64,000 bases of DNA from Chloroflexota bacterium (GTDB lineage: Bacteria; Chloroflexota; Dehalococcoidia; Tepidiformales; Tepidiformaceae). Positions 10,078-18,426 of this stretch are shown piece after piece. The translations under genes and the position numbers were made by a program. Where the stretch lies: assembly GCA_026705605.1 (NCBI GenBank), contig JAPPAK010000003.1, positions 186,728-250,727 on the forward strand, in the 5' to 3' direction. Positions within the stretch are counted from its first letter, which is position 1; every line of letters starts with the position of its first letter. The notes under the pieces were generated by a model. The model had not been told where the DNA came from. It saw only the letters and a program-made list of their open reading frames with translations, and ran no database searches.

Positions 10078-11454
10078 ATGAACAGCGAGCCGGGGGCGCG
10101 CGTGCGCCCCGGGGAGGGAGCGCGCACGCCCGTGTCAGGTGGGGATCGGGGCTCGGCGAAGGCATTGCGGGGCACCTGGCAGGCCGTGCTGGGGCGGCTC
10201 GAGCTCGAGGTGAGCCGTGCCAACTTCGAGACATGGCTGGCGGGCACGAGCGCGCGCTCGCGGAGCGACAACGAGCTGCTCGTAGAGGCTCGCTCGGCGT
10301 TCCGGGCGGAGTGGTTGAACGAGAATCTGGCGCCCGTGGTCGAGCGCTGCCTGGGCGCAGTCGAGGGTGAACGGCTCAGCGTCCGGTTCGTCGCTCCGGG
10401 GGAGGAACCGCAAGCGGCGCCGGAGACGGCCACATCCTCGAACGGGAGGGCGCCGGCGGGCCGGGAACAGGTGGTGGGACAGGTGAACGGATCGTTCACC
10501 CTGACCCGCTATTTCCGGTCGGAGGGGAGCGCCCTGGCCCTTGCAAGCTGCCTGAGCCTGGTGGAGGACGGGGAGCCGGCGATTAGTCCGGTGGTCGTCC
10601 ACGGGCCGCCCGGGGTGGGGAAGACGCACCTGCTGCACGGGCTGGCGGCCCGGGCGAGCGGTCGGGGACAGCGGGTCGCCTGCCTGAGCGGGGAGGGGTT
10701 CACCTCGCGCTACCAGCGGGCCCTGCGGGAGGGGAACGTCGAGGCGTTCCAGGACGCCGTGCGGGGCGTACAGCTGCTCATCATCGACGACCTGCACGAC
10801 CTGGCGGGGAAGACGGGGACGCTGCGGGAACTGGTGCACACGCTGGACGCGGTGACGCACGGGGGAGGCGCGGTCGTGGTGGGGAGCGAGCTGCGGCCGC
10901 GGGAGCTGGGGCTGCCGGAGCGGCTCTGCTCACGGCTGGAGGCGGGAATCGTGGCGACGGTCGAGCCGTTCGCGGCGGGCGAACGGCGCGCGTTTATCGA
11001 GCAACGGCTGGCCGACCTGCGCGTAGCGCTGCCCTCGTGGTGCCTTGAGCAGCTAGCCACGGGAACGGGCTCGGTGCGCTCGATCCTGGCGGGCGTCCAT
11101 GCGGCGGTGGGGCTGCAGCGGCGGGGGCTGCTCAGCGAGCTGCGGCTCGCGGCCGAAGTGGGGGCGCTCGAACTGCAAGGGCGAGGGAACGAAACGGCGA
11201 AAGCGGTGATCGAGCGGATCGCGGAGCACTTCGCGGTGGCCGTGGGCGAAGTGGAGGGACGCAGCCGGGCCCAGAAGCTGGCGCGTCCGCGGGCGGTGGC
11301 GGCGGCGGCGCTGCAGGAGCGCGGGTGCAGCTACAGCGAGATCGGGGCGCTGCTCGGAGGACGGAGCCGGAGCACAGTCAAGGGGCTGGCGGAGCGGGGG
11401 CGGGCGCTGGGCGCGGAGGATCCGGCGGTGAGCGACCTACTCCGGGCGGGCTAG
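10078..11454 (+). CDS. Divergent DnaA-family replication initiator homologue
   Basis: A 458-residue protein with the full DnaA order. Domain I is at about 30-105 (TWQAVLGRLELEVSRANFETWL). An alanine/glycine-rich linker runs to about 140. The AAA+ domain III has Walker A GPPGVGKT (176-183), Walker B LLIIDDLHDL (233-242) and the box VII-like RLCSRLEAG. Domain IV has ARPRAVAAAAL and SYSEIGALLGGRSRSTV. Canonical DnaA has GGVGLGKTH at Walker A and GGRDHTTV (the DnaA-box reading loop); here residues 427-434 read GGRSRSTV, so the Asp-His that contact bases are Ser-Arg. No dnaN, recF, gyrB or DnaA-box cluster is nearby. It is either a second DnaA paralogue or a diverged sole initiator; the window cannot decide. 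Confidence 0.88.
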   Translation: MNSEPGARVRPGEGARTPVSGGDRGSAKALRGTWQAVLGRLELEVSRANFETWLAGTSARSRSDNELLVEARSAFRAEWLNENLAPVVERCLGAVEGERLSVRFVAPGEEPQAAPETATSSNGRAPAGREQVVGQVNGSFTLTRYFRSEGSALALASCLSLVEDGEPAISPVVVHGPPGVGKTHLLHGLAARASGRGQRVACLSGEGFTSRYQRALREGNVEAFQDAVRGVQLLIIDDLHDLAGKTGTLRELVHTLDAVTHGGGAVVVGSELRPRELGLPERLCSRLEAGIVATVEPFAAGERRAFIEQRLADLRVALPSWCLEQLATGTGSVRSILAGVHAAVGLQRRGLLSELRLAAEVGALELQGRGNETAKAVIERIAEHFAVAVGEVEGRSRAQKLARPRAVAAAALQERGCSYSEIGALLGGRSRSTVKGLAERGRALGAEDPAVSDLLRAG

Positions 11455-11780
11455 CCGTCCAGCAAGAGGGCGACGGCAGCGGCCACTCCCGCGATCCCGA
11501 AGCCGGCGATGACGCCCTCGCAGGCCGCGCTCACCGGGGAGTGGGCCTCGCCGTCCCAGGCTTCCTGTTCCACGAGGATGACGGTCGCTCCGACCCTCCG
11601 GACGGCGCCGGCAATCACCTCCGCGTCAGGGAGGCCGTCGACGCAAAGCACGACGTCGCCGCCCGCCTGCCGGAGGGCCGCGGCGACCTCCCCAGAGGTC
11701 GCGCAGGGGCGGACCTCGACGCCCTCCGAGAGCGGGGGCGGGGCGACACCGGCGGGCAGGATGACAAGGACCCCGGCCAT
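11451..11780 (-). CDS. Protein of unknown function, 109 aa
   Basis: Small protein with a repeating hydrophobic pattern (VLVILPAG, VVLCVDGLP, ATVILVEQEAWDG) that suggests an alternating beta/alpha fold, ending in a Gly/Ala-rich helix GVIAGFGIAGVAAAVALLL that may be membrane-associated. I cannot assign a family. Its ATG overlaps the TGA of the upstream CoA-transferase gene by one base (TGATG), so it is translationally coupled to it. Its stop shares a CTAG with the stop of the convergent dnaA-like gene. Confidence 0.6.
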   Translation of the reverse strand: MAGVLVILPAGVAPPPLSEGVEVRPCATSGEVAAALRQAGGDVVLCVDGLPDAEVIAGAVRRVGATVILVEQEAWDGEAHSPVSAACEGVIAGFGIAGVAAAVALLLDG

Positions 11781-14182
11781 CAGAGGCTCGGGCCGGCGGC
11801 GTACTGGGGATCGTCGTTGGTGGCGTTGGCGGCATAGAGGGCCTCAATCTCGGCCTCGCTCATGCCGAGCAGCCCGGAGAAAACCTCGCGGTTGTGCTCG
11901 GCGAAGAGGGGAGCGGGGCGGGCGATGGCGCCGGGGGTCTGCTCAAATCGCCAGGGGAAGCCGGGGAAGACGTGCGTCCCGGCGACGGGGTGGCGCATGG
12001 TCTCGAAGTAGCCACGGTCGTTGAGGTGGTTGTCGCTCACGACCATCCAGTTGGGCATGACGGGGGCAGCCGGGACACCGGCCTCCTGCAATGCGGCGGC
12101 CGCCGCGGGGACCGTCTGCTCGCGTGACCAGGCGGCGATGGCGGCGTCGACGTCGGCAGCATTCGCGCGACGGCCTTCGGCAGTCGAGAGCTGCGGGGCG
12201 GCGGCGAGTTCGGGGCAGCCGACGACTTCGGCGAGGGCGGCGAAGTCGCGTTCGTCGCGCACGGTAAGGGCAAGCCAGTTGTCCTCGCCGGCGCAGGGAT
12301 AGAGGCCCTGGGGGGCGTGGACGGGGGAGGCGTTGCCAATGGGCTCGGGAGCCTCGCCGGTGACGGCGTAGGTGAGCAGCTCCTGGGAGAAGTAGGGCAG
12401 GACGGCCTCGAAAAGGGAGACATCGATCCAGCGGCCCTTGCCGTTCGCGCGGCGGGCGTGGAGAGCGGCGAGCATGGCGACGGCGCCGTGATTCCCGGTG
12501 ACGGGGTCGGCGTAGTAGCTGCCGGTGCCGTAGTACTCGCCGGGGCCGTAGCCGAGGACGCTGGCGAGCCCGCTCATGGCCTCAATGTTGCTGCCGTAGG
12601 CGGAGTAGTTGCGCTCCGGACCGGTGGCGCCGAAACCGGCCATGGAGCACATCACGAGGCCGGGGTTGACCTCGCGGAGGACATCCCAGCCGATGCCGAG
12701 CTGGGTCATGACGCGGGCGGCGTTGTTCTCGATGAGGCCATCGGCATTCCTGACAAGCTCAAGGAGAACGGCGTGGCCCTCGTCGGTGGCGAGGTTGAGG
12801 CAGACGGCGCGCTTGTTGCGGTTGAGCTTGTTGAAGTAGCCGGCGCGGTGGTAGTGGTCCGGCCAGATGTCGGCGGGGACCCAGGCGAGGGTGCGGGTGG
12901 CGGGTTTGGTGTGCAGCTCGACCTTGATGACATCGGCGCCGAGGTCGGCGAAGTGGCGCCCGGCGATCGGCCCCGCCCAGTTGGCGGTGACCTCGATGAA
13001 GCGGAGTCCCGCCAGCGGTCCCTGACCCGTGGGGGTGGAGGTGGAGTCGGGAGGGGCGACGCTCGCGTTGGCCCAGGGGAAGTCCGGGGCGAGGACGGCG
13101 TCGGTGTGCTGACCGGGGGCAGGGGCGGTGGTGGCGAGGTCGAGGGCCGTTTCGTCGAGCTTGTAGGGGAGGCCGGGGGCGAGCAGCTCGCGGTCGCCCA
13201 GGCAGAGGGTTCCGAACCAGCCGCGGGCGGCGAGCTGCTCGCTGGCGGCGACATCGGCCATGGTGTTCACGGGGGTGACGGCGATCCGGAGCTCCTGGGC
13301 GGCGTGGTAAATCTCCTGCTTCGTGCGGGTCCTGGTCCACTCGCCGAAGGCTTCCAGCACCTCGTCGAAGCGCTCGGTCCAGACGAGGGGCTGCTGCAGG
13401 GACTCGTCCTCCAGCAGGTCGAATCGCTCGATGAGGATGAAGAGGTTGGGGTAGGGCGCGAGGTTGAAGAGGAAGACGAAGCCATCGGCGCAGGGAACGA
13501 AGATGCTGCCGGTGCGGCTCTGGATGACGCCCTGGTGGGTCCAGATGGTGGTGAGCCAGGCGTGGTCGTTGAGGATGGCCTCCTGATGCGAGACCTCGAT
13601 GCGCTGCCCCTGGCCGTGCTCGCGGGCATGGCGGAGCCCGGCGAGTGCGGCGAGGGCGCCATGCGTGCCCGCGTGGAAGGGCACCTGGTGGCCGGGAAGG
13701 GCAACGGGCTCGCGTTCGGGGTCGCCGCCGAAGTAGTGGTAGCCGCCGGTGGCGTACTCGGTGAAGGACGTGGCCTCCCAGCCCGCGCGATCGCCGCTGC
13801 GCCCGTAGGGCGAGAGGGAGAGGACAACGGCGCGCTCGTTGGCCGCGGCCAAGCACTCCTCAAGACGATCCGCGGCTTCGCCCCGCTCGCTGTGGACGAT
13901 GATGTCGGCGTGGGCGGCGAGCTGCTCGATCCGGGGGTCGTCGAGGGGCAGGGTCGCGTTGAGCTTGCCCGCCGCGAGCCAGGCAAAGAAGGCGCTTTCG
14001 CCATCGACGAGGGGTAGCTCGGCGCGGGCGGGGTCGCCCTCGGGAGGCTCGACCTTGACCACCTGGGCCCCGAGGTCGGCGAGGAGGCGTCCGCAGTAGG
14101 GCCCGGCAACACCGGTCGCAAGCTCGAGCACGACGACGTCGGAGAGGGGGGGCGGGGCAGGAGTGGGGGAGGGGGCCGTCAC
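11780..14182 (-). CDS. Tandem two-domain CaiB/BaiF CoA-transferase (fusion)
   Basis: An 800-residue protein made of two complete family III CoA-transferase units: residues about 14-385 and 388-780, each beginning with the N-terminal signature (LADLGAQVVKVEPP near 35; FADLGADVIKVEL near 411). Normal members are about 400 residues and act as interlocked dimers, so this is a covalent pseudo-dimer. The catalytic aspartate is present in the second unit (Asp559, YYADPVTG) but the aligned place in the first unit is Pro168 (VPFHAGTHG). It starts at GTG 14182, overlapping the upstream SDR-like gene by 4 bases (GTGA), and is coupled to the 109-residue gene downstream. Substrate unknown. Confidence 0.9.
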   Translation of the reverse strand: MTAPSPTPAPPPLSDVVVLELATGVAGPYCGRLLADLGAQVVKVEPPEGDPARAELPLVDGESAFFAWLAAGKLNATLPLDDPRIEQLAAHADIIVHSERGEAADRLEECLAAANERAVVLSLSPYGRSGDRAGWEATSFTEYATGGYHYFGGDPEREPVALPGHQVPFHAGTHGALAALAGLRHAREHGQGQRIEVSHQEAILNDHAWLTTIWTHQGVIQSRTGSIFVPCADGFVFLFNLAPYPNLFILIERFDLLEDESLQQPLVWTERFDEVLEAFGEWTRTRTKQEIYHAAQELRIAVTPVNTMADVAASEQLAARGWFGTLCLGDRELLAPGLPYKLDETALDLATTAPAPGQHTDAVLAPDFPWANASVAPPDSTSTPTGQGPLAGLRFIEVTANWAGPIAGRHFADLGADVIKVELHTKPATRTLAWVPADIWPDHYHRAGYFNKLNRNKRAVCLNLATDEGHAVLLELVRNADGLIENNAARVMTQLGIGWDVLREVNPGLVMCSMAGFGATGPERNYSAYGSNIEAMSGLASVLGYGPGEYYGTGSYYADPVTGNHGAVAMLAALHARRANGKGRWIDVSLFEAVLPYFSQELLTYAVTGEAPEPIGNASPVHAPQGLYPCAGEDNWLALTVRDERDFAALAEVVGCPELAAAPQLSTAEGRRANAADVDAAIAAWSREQTVPAAAAALQEAGVPAAPVMPNWMVVSDNHLNDRGYFETMRHPVAGTHVFPGFPWRFEQTPGAIARPAPLFAEHNREVFSGLLGMSEAEIEALYAANATNDDPQYAAGPSL

Positions 14183-14775
14183 GAGGCGGCCTCGGGGCTA
14201 AGGACGGCGAGAACGCCGGCGGCGGCCTCGTCGGGGGCGGGGGCGTTGCGACCGACGACGGTGATGCGCGGTCCGCCGGCGCCGAGGTGGGCGGAGAGGG
14301 CGGCATTAAGCGCCTTGTCGTCGGCGGGGTCGCGCTCGGGAGCGACGAAGACGACGGCGCCGCCGCCCTTTTCGCGCATGAGCTGGCCGAAGGCCTGGGC
14401 AGCGAGCAGGGGCGTACGGTGGCGACCGGCGAAGGCGCGCTTCTCCTCCACGGGGGAGTCGGGGCTGGGGGTAGGCAACGAGGAGACGACGATGATCGCG
14501 TCGCAGCGACCAAGCTGGCTCCAGGTCTTCTGGGTGAAGGCGCCCATCTGCTCAGGATCGGATGCCTCGATGACGTCGGCGAAGTGGTCGCGGCCCAGGG
14601 CCCAGACCTCGTTGGCGACCGAGTTCACCGAGAACTCCTGATCGGGGATGGCGTTGAAGGTGGCCAGGGCGACCGAGGCGCCCGCCTCCGCGACGGCGAC
14701 GGCGACGGCGCGGTGGTGGGCGTCTCCGCCGCCGATGGTGGCAATGACCTGTCCGGAGAGCGCGTCGTTGGGCAT
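14179..14775 (-). CDS. SDR-like Rossmann protein, active site degenerate
   Basis: A 198-residue protein with a short-chain dehydrogenase fold pattern: an N-terminal glycine-rich turn (ATIGGGDAHHRAVAVAVAEAGASVAL), then CDAIIVVSSLPTP where SDRs have the NNAG strand, then a helix and GGAVVFVAP. The YxxxK catalytic pair is missing, so it is probably not an active dehydrogenase, or it is a non-catalytic partner. It is the first gene of a three-gene minus-strand unit with the tandem CoA-transferase and the 109-residue protein. The ATG at 14775 has no clear ribosome site. Confidence 0.65.
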   Translation of the reverse strand: MPNDALSGQVIATIGGGDAHHRAVAVAVAEAGASVALATFNAIPDQEFSVNSVANEVWALGRDHFADVIEASDPEQMGAFTQKTWSQLGRCDAIIVVSSLPTPSPDSPVEEKRAFAGRHRTPLLAAQAFGQLMREKGGGAVVFVAPERDPADDKALNAALSAHLGAGGPRITVVGRNAPAPDEAAAGVLAVLSPEAAS

Positions 14776-14783
14776 GGCCTTCG

Positions 14784-15011
14784 TTACCGGAGGACGAACA
14801 GCAGCGTGGGGAGGAGCAGCCCCATCAGGAACAGGAGGGCAACGCCGATGCCGATCGTGTTCCAGTCGCGGCGGCGATGGCCGCCGGCGTAGTACTGCTG
14901 CTCCCAGGAGCCATCGAGGAGGTCCCGGTCGCGCTCGTCGGGGCCGAACACGACATCTTCGGCTTCGTCATCGAAGTCGTCGTACTCGTCGTACGGGTCA
15001 GCTTCGGGCAT
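14784..15011 (-). CDS. Small tail-anchored membrane protein with acidic N-terminus
   Basis: A 75-residue protein. Residues 1-35 are strongly acidic (Asp, Glu and Tyr rich), a basic patch HRRRDW follows, and the C-terminal 25 residues form one hydrophobic helix ending LLFVLR at the terminus. No family is recognised. The ATG at 15011 is six bases after TAGCAT on the minus strand, consistent with a leaderless mRNA. Confidence 0.65.
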   Translation of the reverse strand: MPEADPYDEYDDFDDEAEDVVFGPDERDRDLLDGSWEQQYYAGGHRRRDWNTIGIGVALLFLMGLLLPTLLFVLR

Positions 15012-15017
15012 GAGCTC

Positions 15018-15023
15018 ATGCTA
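15018..15023 (-). promoter_or_regulatory. -10 hexamer TAGCAT of small membrane protein gene (leaderless type)
   Basis: TAGCAT, six bases, then ATG at 15011 on the minus strand. It overlaps the 3' end of the preceding gene. Confidence 0.55.
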
Positions 15024-15635
15024 GCGAACGGAGGCGCTGTGGTCGTCCGAACGGAAGTCCCACTCGATGCGGGCGGGGCGGGGGATGCCGAAGAGGCCGA
15101 AGTGAAGCGTGCTGGCGACGAACGCGAATACGGCGATCCAGTAGCTACCATCGAGCACGATCATGAGAACGGTCGCGGCGACCCAGCCGAGGATGGCGAA
15201 GAGGCCGGCGGTCGTGTCGTCGCGGGAGTTGGCAACGGAGCCGGCCGTGAGGAAGGCGAAGACGGCGATCCAGGCGCCATCTCCGGTCACCGACAGGGTG
15301 ACGCCGACGGCCGCCCAGCTGACCGCGACCGCGAGGCCGGTCAGGAAGGAGTTGCGGTCCATCGCGCTGTAGACGACTGCGCCCGTCGCGAGGAAGGCGA
15401 AGACGGACACCCAGGCGTTGTCGGGGTTCGCAGCGACAACCGCGGCTGCCCCGCCCCAGGTCCCGGCGATGGCGAGGACGCGGGCGAGCCCGACGCTGCG
15501 CCTGAATCCCACTGCGCCCATCGCAAGGGCGGCGAAGATGAGGATCCACCAGACATCGCCCTGGAGGACGGCGGCGGTGACGGCCCCAGCCCAGATGGCG
15601 GCAATGGAGAGGAGGGCGGTCGCCTTAAGCGTCAC
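15021..15635 (-). CDS. Four-repeat integral membrane protein of unknown function
   Basis: A protein of about 204 residues that is almost entirely hydrophobic and built from four copies of a roughly 45-residue helical hairpin. Each repeat ends in a related core: VWWILIFAALAMGAV, AWVSVFAFLATGAVV, AWIAVFAFLTAGSVA and YWIAVFAFVASTLHF. This predicts eight short helices. A soluble tail of about 20 residues (IEWDFRSDDHSASVR) ends the protein. The GTG at 15635 is chosen because the frame upstream is the reverse of a clear enoyl-CoA hydratase; it overlaps that gene's end by 11 bases. No named family is recognised. Confidence 0.68.
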   Translation of the reverse strand: MTLKATALLSIAAIWAGAVTAAVLQGDVWWILIFAALAMGAVGFRRSVGLARVLAIAGTWGGAAAVVAANPDNAWVSVFAFLATGAVVYSAMDRNSFLTGLAVAVSWAAVGVTLSVTGDGAWIAVFAFLTAGSVANSRDDTTAGLFAILGWVAATVLMIVLDGSYWIAVFAFVASTLHFGLFGIPRPARIEWDFRSDDHSASVR

Positions 15636-16515
15636 GGAAGAAACCCTTTTCGTCGCGGAGCTCGGGGCGGTCGACGAGGGCGCGCTGGTCGCCGAACTTC
15701 GTGTCGCGCCACTGGAGCGCGGCCTTGAGGCCGTGCTCGCGCGAGCGGGCGCCGAACTCGGCGACGCTCGGGGCGAGGTGGGCGCGGGCGTCGTTCTCGG
15801 TGGCGATGCGCTGAAGGGTGCGGGCGCCCATGAGCTCGAGGCCAATGTTGATGATGCGCTTGTTCGCCGAGAGCAGCTCCGTATCGATCATGGCGAGGCG
15901 ATCGGCGAGGCCCTCGACCTCCTCTTCGAGCAGGTCCAGCGGGAGGGCCTTCATGACGAGGCCGATCTTGGCAGCATCGGCGCCGGTGACGAAGTCGCCG
16001 GAGAGCATGAGCCGCTTGGCCCACTGCGGGCCGACGTTGTAGAGCCACATGTTGTTGGGGAGTGCGCCCTGGGCGCGCGCGGGCGGGAAGCCGATGAGGG
16101 TGTCATCGGCGGCGATGATCATGTCGCAGAGGAGGGCGACATCGGTGCCGCCGGCGACGCAGTAGCCGTGGATCTGGGCGATGACGGGCTTGTGCATGTC
16201 GAAGATCGCCATGCGCAGGCGCTGGCCCTGCTCCATGCGCCAGGCGTCGTCGTCGAAGGAGCGGCCCTCGCGGGTGTGGTCGTCGGGGTCGCGCTCGGCG
16301 AGGGGGCGGGGGGTGAGGTCGTAGCCGGCGCTGAAGGCGCGTCCGGCGCCGCGCAGGATGACGGTATGGACGCGGTTGTCGTTGTCGGCGTCCCAGAGGG
16401 CCTGGTTCAGCTCCTGCTGGAGCTGGATGGAAAGCGCGTTCAGCTTCTCGGGGCGGTTGAGGGTGATGCGGGCTCGTCCGCGTTCGACTTCGTAGATGAT
16501 GGTCTCGTAGTCCAT
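15625..16515 (-). CDS. Enoyl-CoA hydratase/isomerase family protein
   Basis: A crotonase-fold protein of 296 residues. The oxyanion-hole segments are GRAFSAGYDL and HGYCVAGGTDVALLCD, and ARITLNRPEKLNALS marks the N-terminus. The catalytic glutamates of true hydratases are not clearly in place (FPPARAQGALPNN), so the reaction could be hydration, isomerisation or another CoA-thioester reaction. The start at 16515 has GGGAGG six bases upstream; an in-frame ATG at 16560 lies inside the -10 hexamer TAGAAT (16559-16564) and is rejected. It resembles the hydratase gene at 29.9 kb, including a shared GLKAAL-WRD C-terminal segment. Confidence 0.88.
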   Translation of the reverse strand: MDYETIIYEVERGRARITLNRPEKLNALSIQLQQELNQALWDADNDNRVHTVILRGAGRAFSAGYDLTPRPLAERDPDDHTREGRSFDDDAWRMEQGQRLRMAIFDMHKPVIAQIHGYCVAGGTDVALLCDMIIAADDTLIGFPPARAQGALPNNMWLYNVGPQWAKRLMLSGDFVTGADAAKIGLVMKALPLDLLEEEVEGLADRLAMIDTELLSANKRIINIGLELMGARTLQRIATENDARAHLAPSVAEFGARSREHGLKAALQWRDTKFGDQRALVDRPELRDEKGFFRDA

Positions 16516-16735
16516 GCGGACCTCCCGGAGGCGCCTGGTCGGCGGGTGCGTGAGGGCCATTCTAGCGATCGTTTCGGGGCGTTAGCGGGGCGTGTGGTAT
16601 CGTCAGGGAACAACGGGCGCAGCGCCGGCGCTGCGAAGCGGGCGGAAGAGCCGCCGCCAGGCCCGGCGAACGAACATCAAGACGCCCCTACCGACCGCGC
16701 ACGGAAGCGCGGCGACGAGAGGACAGTTTCCCCCT

Positions 16736-18157
16736 TTGCCTTTGCGATTGTTCCGACGTACCCGCACCGAGACCGAACCAGAGCTCCAGGACCAACCGAC
16801 CGACCGAGCTAGCGCCAGCGGCGCCGCAACAGCGACGCTGGAGGCGCCCGTCTCGCGCACGAGCGAGGACGAGCGCGACCCGTCGCAGCCGCGACGCAGG
16901 CGTCGCCGCTCACGCGGCGGCCGCCGGCGGAGGCGTCCCGAGGGGGCGGAGGCCGCCCATGAGAACGGCTCGGCCGCACCCGCCAGGCGGCAACCGGTTC
17001 CCGCAGCCGACGACGACGACCGGACCGAACCGGCGGCGTTCCACGCGGTGGGCGTGCGCGGGGCGGGCCTGCGCGCGATCGACGACCTCGGGTTCGAGCA
17101 GCCGACCCCCATCCAGGAACGCTCGATGCCGCTTCTGTACGAGGGTCGCGACGTGGTCGGGCTGGCGCAGACGGGGACGGGCAAGACGCTCGCCTTCGGC
17201 GAGCCGCTGGCGCGCTCAATCGACCCCGGCCGGAACGAGGTCCAGGGCCTCGTGCTGGTTCCCACACGCGAGCTCTGCGACCAGGTGACCGAGGTCATCG
17301 CGCACCTGGGGGACTACTACGGCTTCACGACGATCCGGCTGGTGGGCGGCAAGCCCATCAACCGCGACCTTGAGGCGCTCGATCGCGGCGGCCACGTGAT
17401 CGTGGGCACGCCGGGGCGGGTGATCGACCACCTGCGGCGGCGGACGCTCTCGCTGCGGCGGGCCCACTTCGTGGTGCTCGACGAGGCGGACGAGATGCTC
17501 GACATCGGGTTCGCCAAGGACATCGACCAGATCCTGCGGCAGGCGCCGCTCGACCGGCAGACGGCGCTCTTCAGCGCGACGATGCCGATGAGCATCAGCC
17601 GGCTGGTGTGGCGCTACATGCGTGACTCGGAGCGGATCGAGGCGGCGCCGACCCAGTTGCAGCCGGTGGACACCGTTCGGCAGCTGTACGTGGAAGTGGC
17701 CTCGCGGGACAAGTTCCACGCGCTGGAGCACCTGCACGACACGATGGACCTGGGCCGCTCGCTGATCTTCCGGCGGACGAAAGTCGGCGTGGACAAGCTG
17801 ACCGCGGGTCTGCGACGCGACGGCATCCAGGCGCGCGCGATCCACGGCGACCTTCGCCAGGGCGAGCGCGACCGGGTGATGCGGGACTTCCGCAGCGGCA
17901 AGCTGGAGTGGCTGGTGGCGACGAACGTGGCCGCCCGCGGCCTCGACATTCCCGACATCGCGCACGTCGTGAACTACGACGTGCCCCAGAACGCGGAGGA
18001 GTACATCCACCGTGTGGGCCGCACGGCGCGCGCCGGCAAGGAAGGCTCGGCGATCACGTTCGTGGGGGAATGGGAGCTGGGGGAGTGGGAAGCGATCGTG
18101 GAGCGCGTGGGCGACGACGCCCTGGAGCACCTCGACATCCCAACCCGCTTCGACTAG
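16736..18157 (+). CDS. DEAD-box ATP-dependent RNA helicase
   Basis: RNA helicase of the DeaD/RhlE type. After an acidic and then very arginine-rich N-terminal tail come the Q motif (FEQPTPIQERS), Walker A AQTGTGKT, DEADEML, SAT, and the C-terminal ATNVAARGLDIPDI and HRVGRTARAG motifs. The start is uncertain. No ATG precedes the core, and the longest frame (GTG at 16592) begins before a possible -10 TATCGT (16598-16603) and has non-coding-like codon use up to about 16735. TTG at 16736, with GAGAGGA at 16717-16723, is proposed; TTG codons at 16742 and 16748 are alternatives. This leaves a leader of about 125 bases, as is common for cold-inducible helicases. Confidence 0.93.
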   Translation: MPLRLFRRTRTETEPELQDQPTDRASASGAATATLEAPVSRTSEDERDPSQPRRRRRRSRGGRRRRRPEGAEAAHENGSAAPARRQPVPAADDDDRTEPAAFHAVGVRGAGLRAIDDLGFEQPTPIQERSMPLLYEGRDVVGLAQTGTGKTLAFGEPLARSIDPGRNEVQGLVLVPTRELCDQVTEVIAHLGDYYGFTTIRLVGGKPINRDLEALDRGGHVIVGTPGRVIDHLRRRTLSLRRAHFVVLDEADEMLDIGFAKDIDQILRQAPLDRQTALFSATMPMSISRLVWRYMRDSERIEAAPTQLQPVDTVRQLYVEVASRDKFHALEHLHDTMDLGRSLIFRRTKVGVDKLTAGLRRDGIQARAIHGDLRQGERDRVMRDFRSGKLEWLVATNVAARGLDIPDIAHVVNYDVPQNAEEYIHRVGRTARAGKEGSAITFVGEWELGEWEAIVERVGDDALEHLDIPTRFD

Positions 18158-18179
18158 CGAAGCCCAGAGCGTCTAGCGC

Positions 18180-18380
18180 CTAGGCGTCCTCGATGGTGAT
18201 GGCGCCGCTGGGACAGATCTCGGCGGCGTCTTCGGCCGCCTCGATATCGTCGTCGCTCTCCGGGTGCTCGATGAGGATGTCGGGCCAGCCCAGGGAATCG
18301 GCCTTGAAGATGCTGGGCTGCAGGTAGTAGCACTGCCCGGCCTTCAGACAAATCGCTCGGTCGACGACGACTTTCTTCAT
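18180..18380 (-). CDS. [3Fe-4S]-type ferredoxin
   Basis: A 66-residue electron carrier. Cysteines are at 11, 17 and 56 with the pattern C-x5-C ... CP, the three-cysteine arrangement of [3Fe-4S] ferredoxins that serve cytochrome P450s and other oxygenases. The residue in the position of the fourth ligand is Ala14. The sequence is acidic, as expected for a redox partner. AGAGGTG precedes the ATG by 8 bases, and a TATGCT hexamer lies upstream. No P450 gene is in the window, so its partner is unknown. Confidence 0.88.
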   Translation of the reverse strand: MKKVVVDRAICLKAGQCYYLQPSIFKADSLGWPDILIEHPESDDDIEAAEDAAEICPSGAITIEDA

Positions 18381-18426
18381 TGCGACGCACCTCTTGCGGG
18401 TCGGTGAAGCATAGCCGATGCGGCGC

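Noticed and set aside
16592..18157. GTG at 16592 as start of the DEAD-box helicase
   Set aside because: It precedes a possible -10 hexamer and the first 48 codons look non-coding; a TTG downstream is preferred, though not certain.
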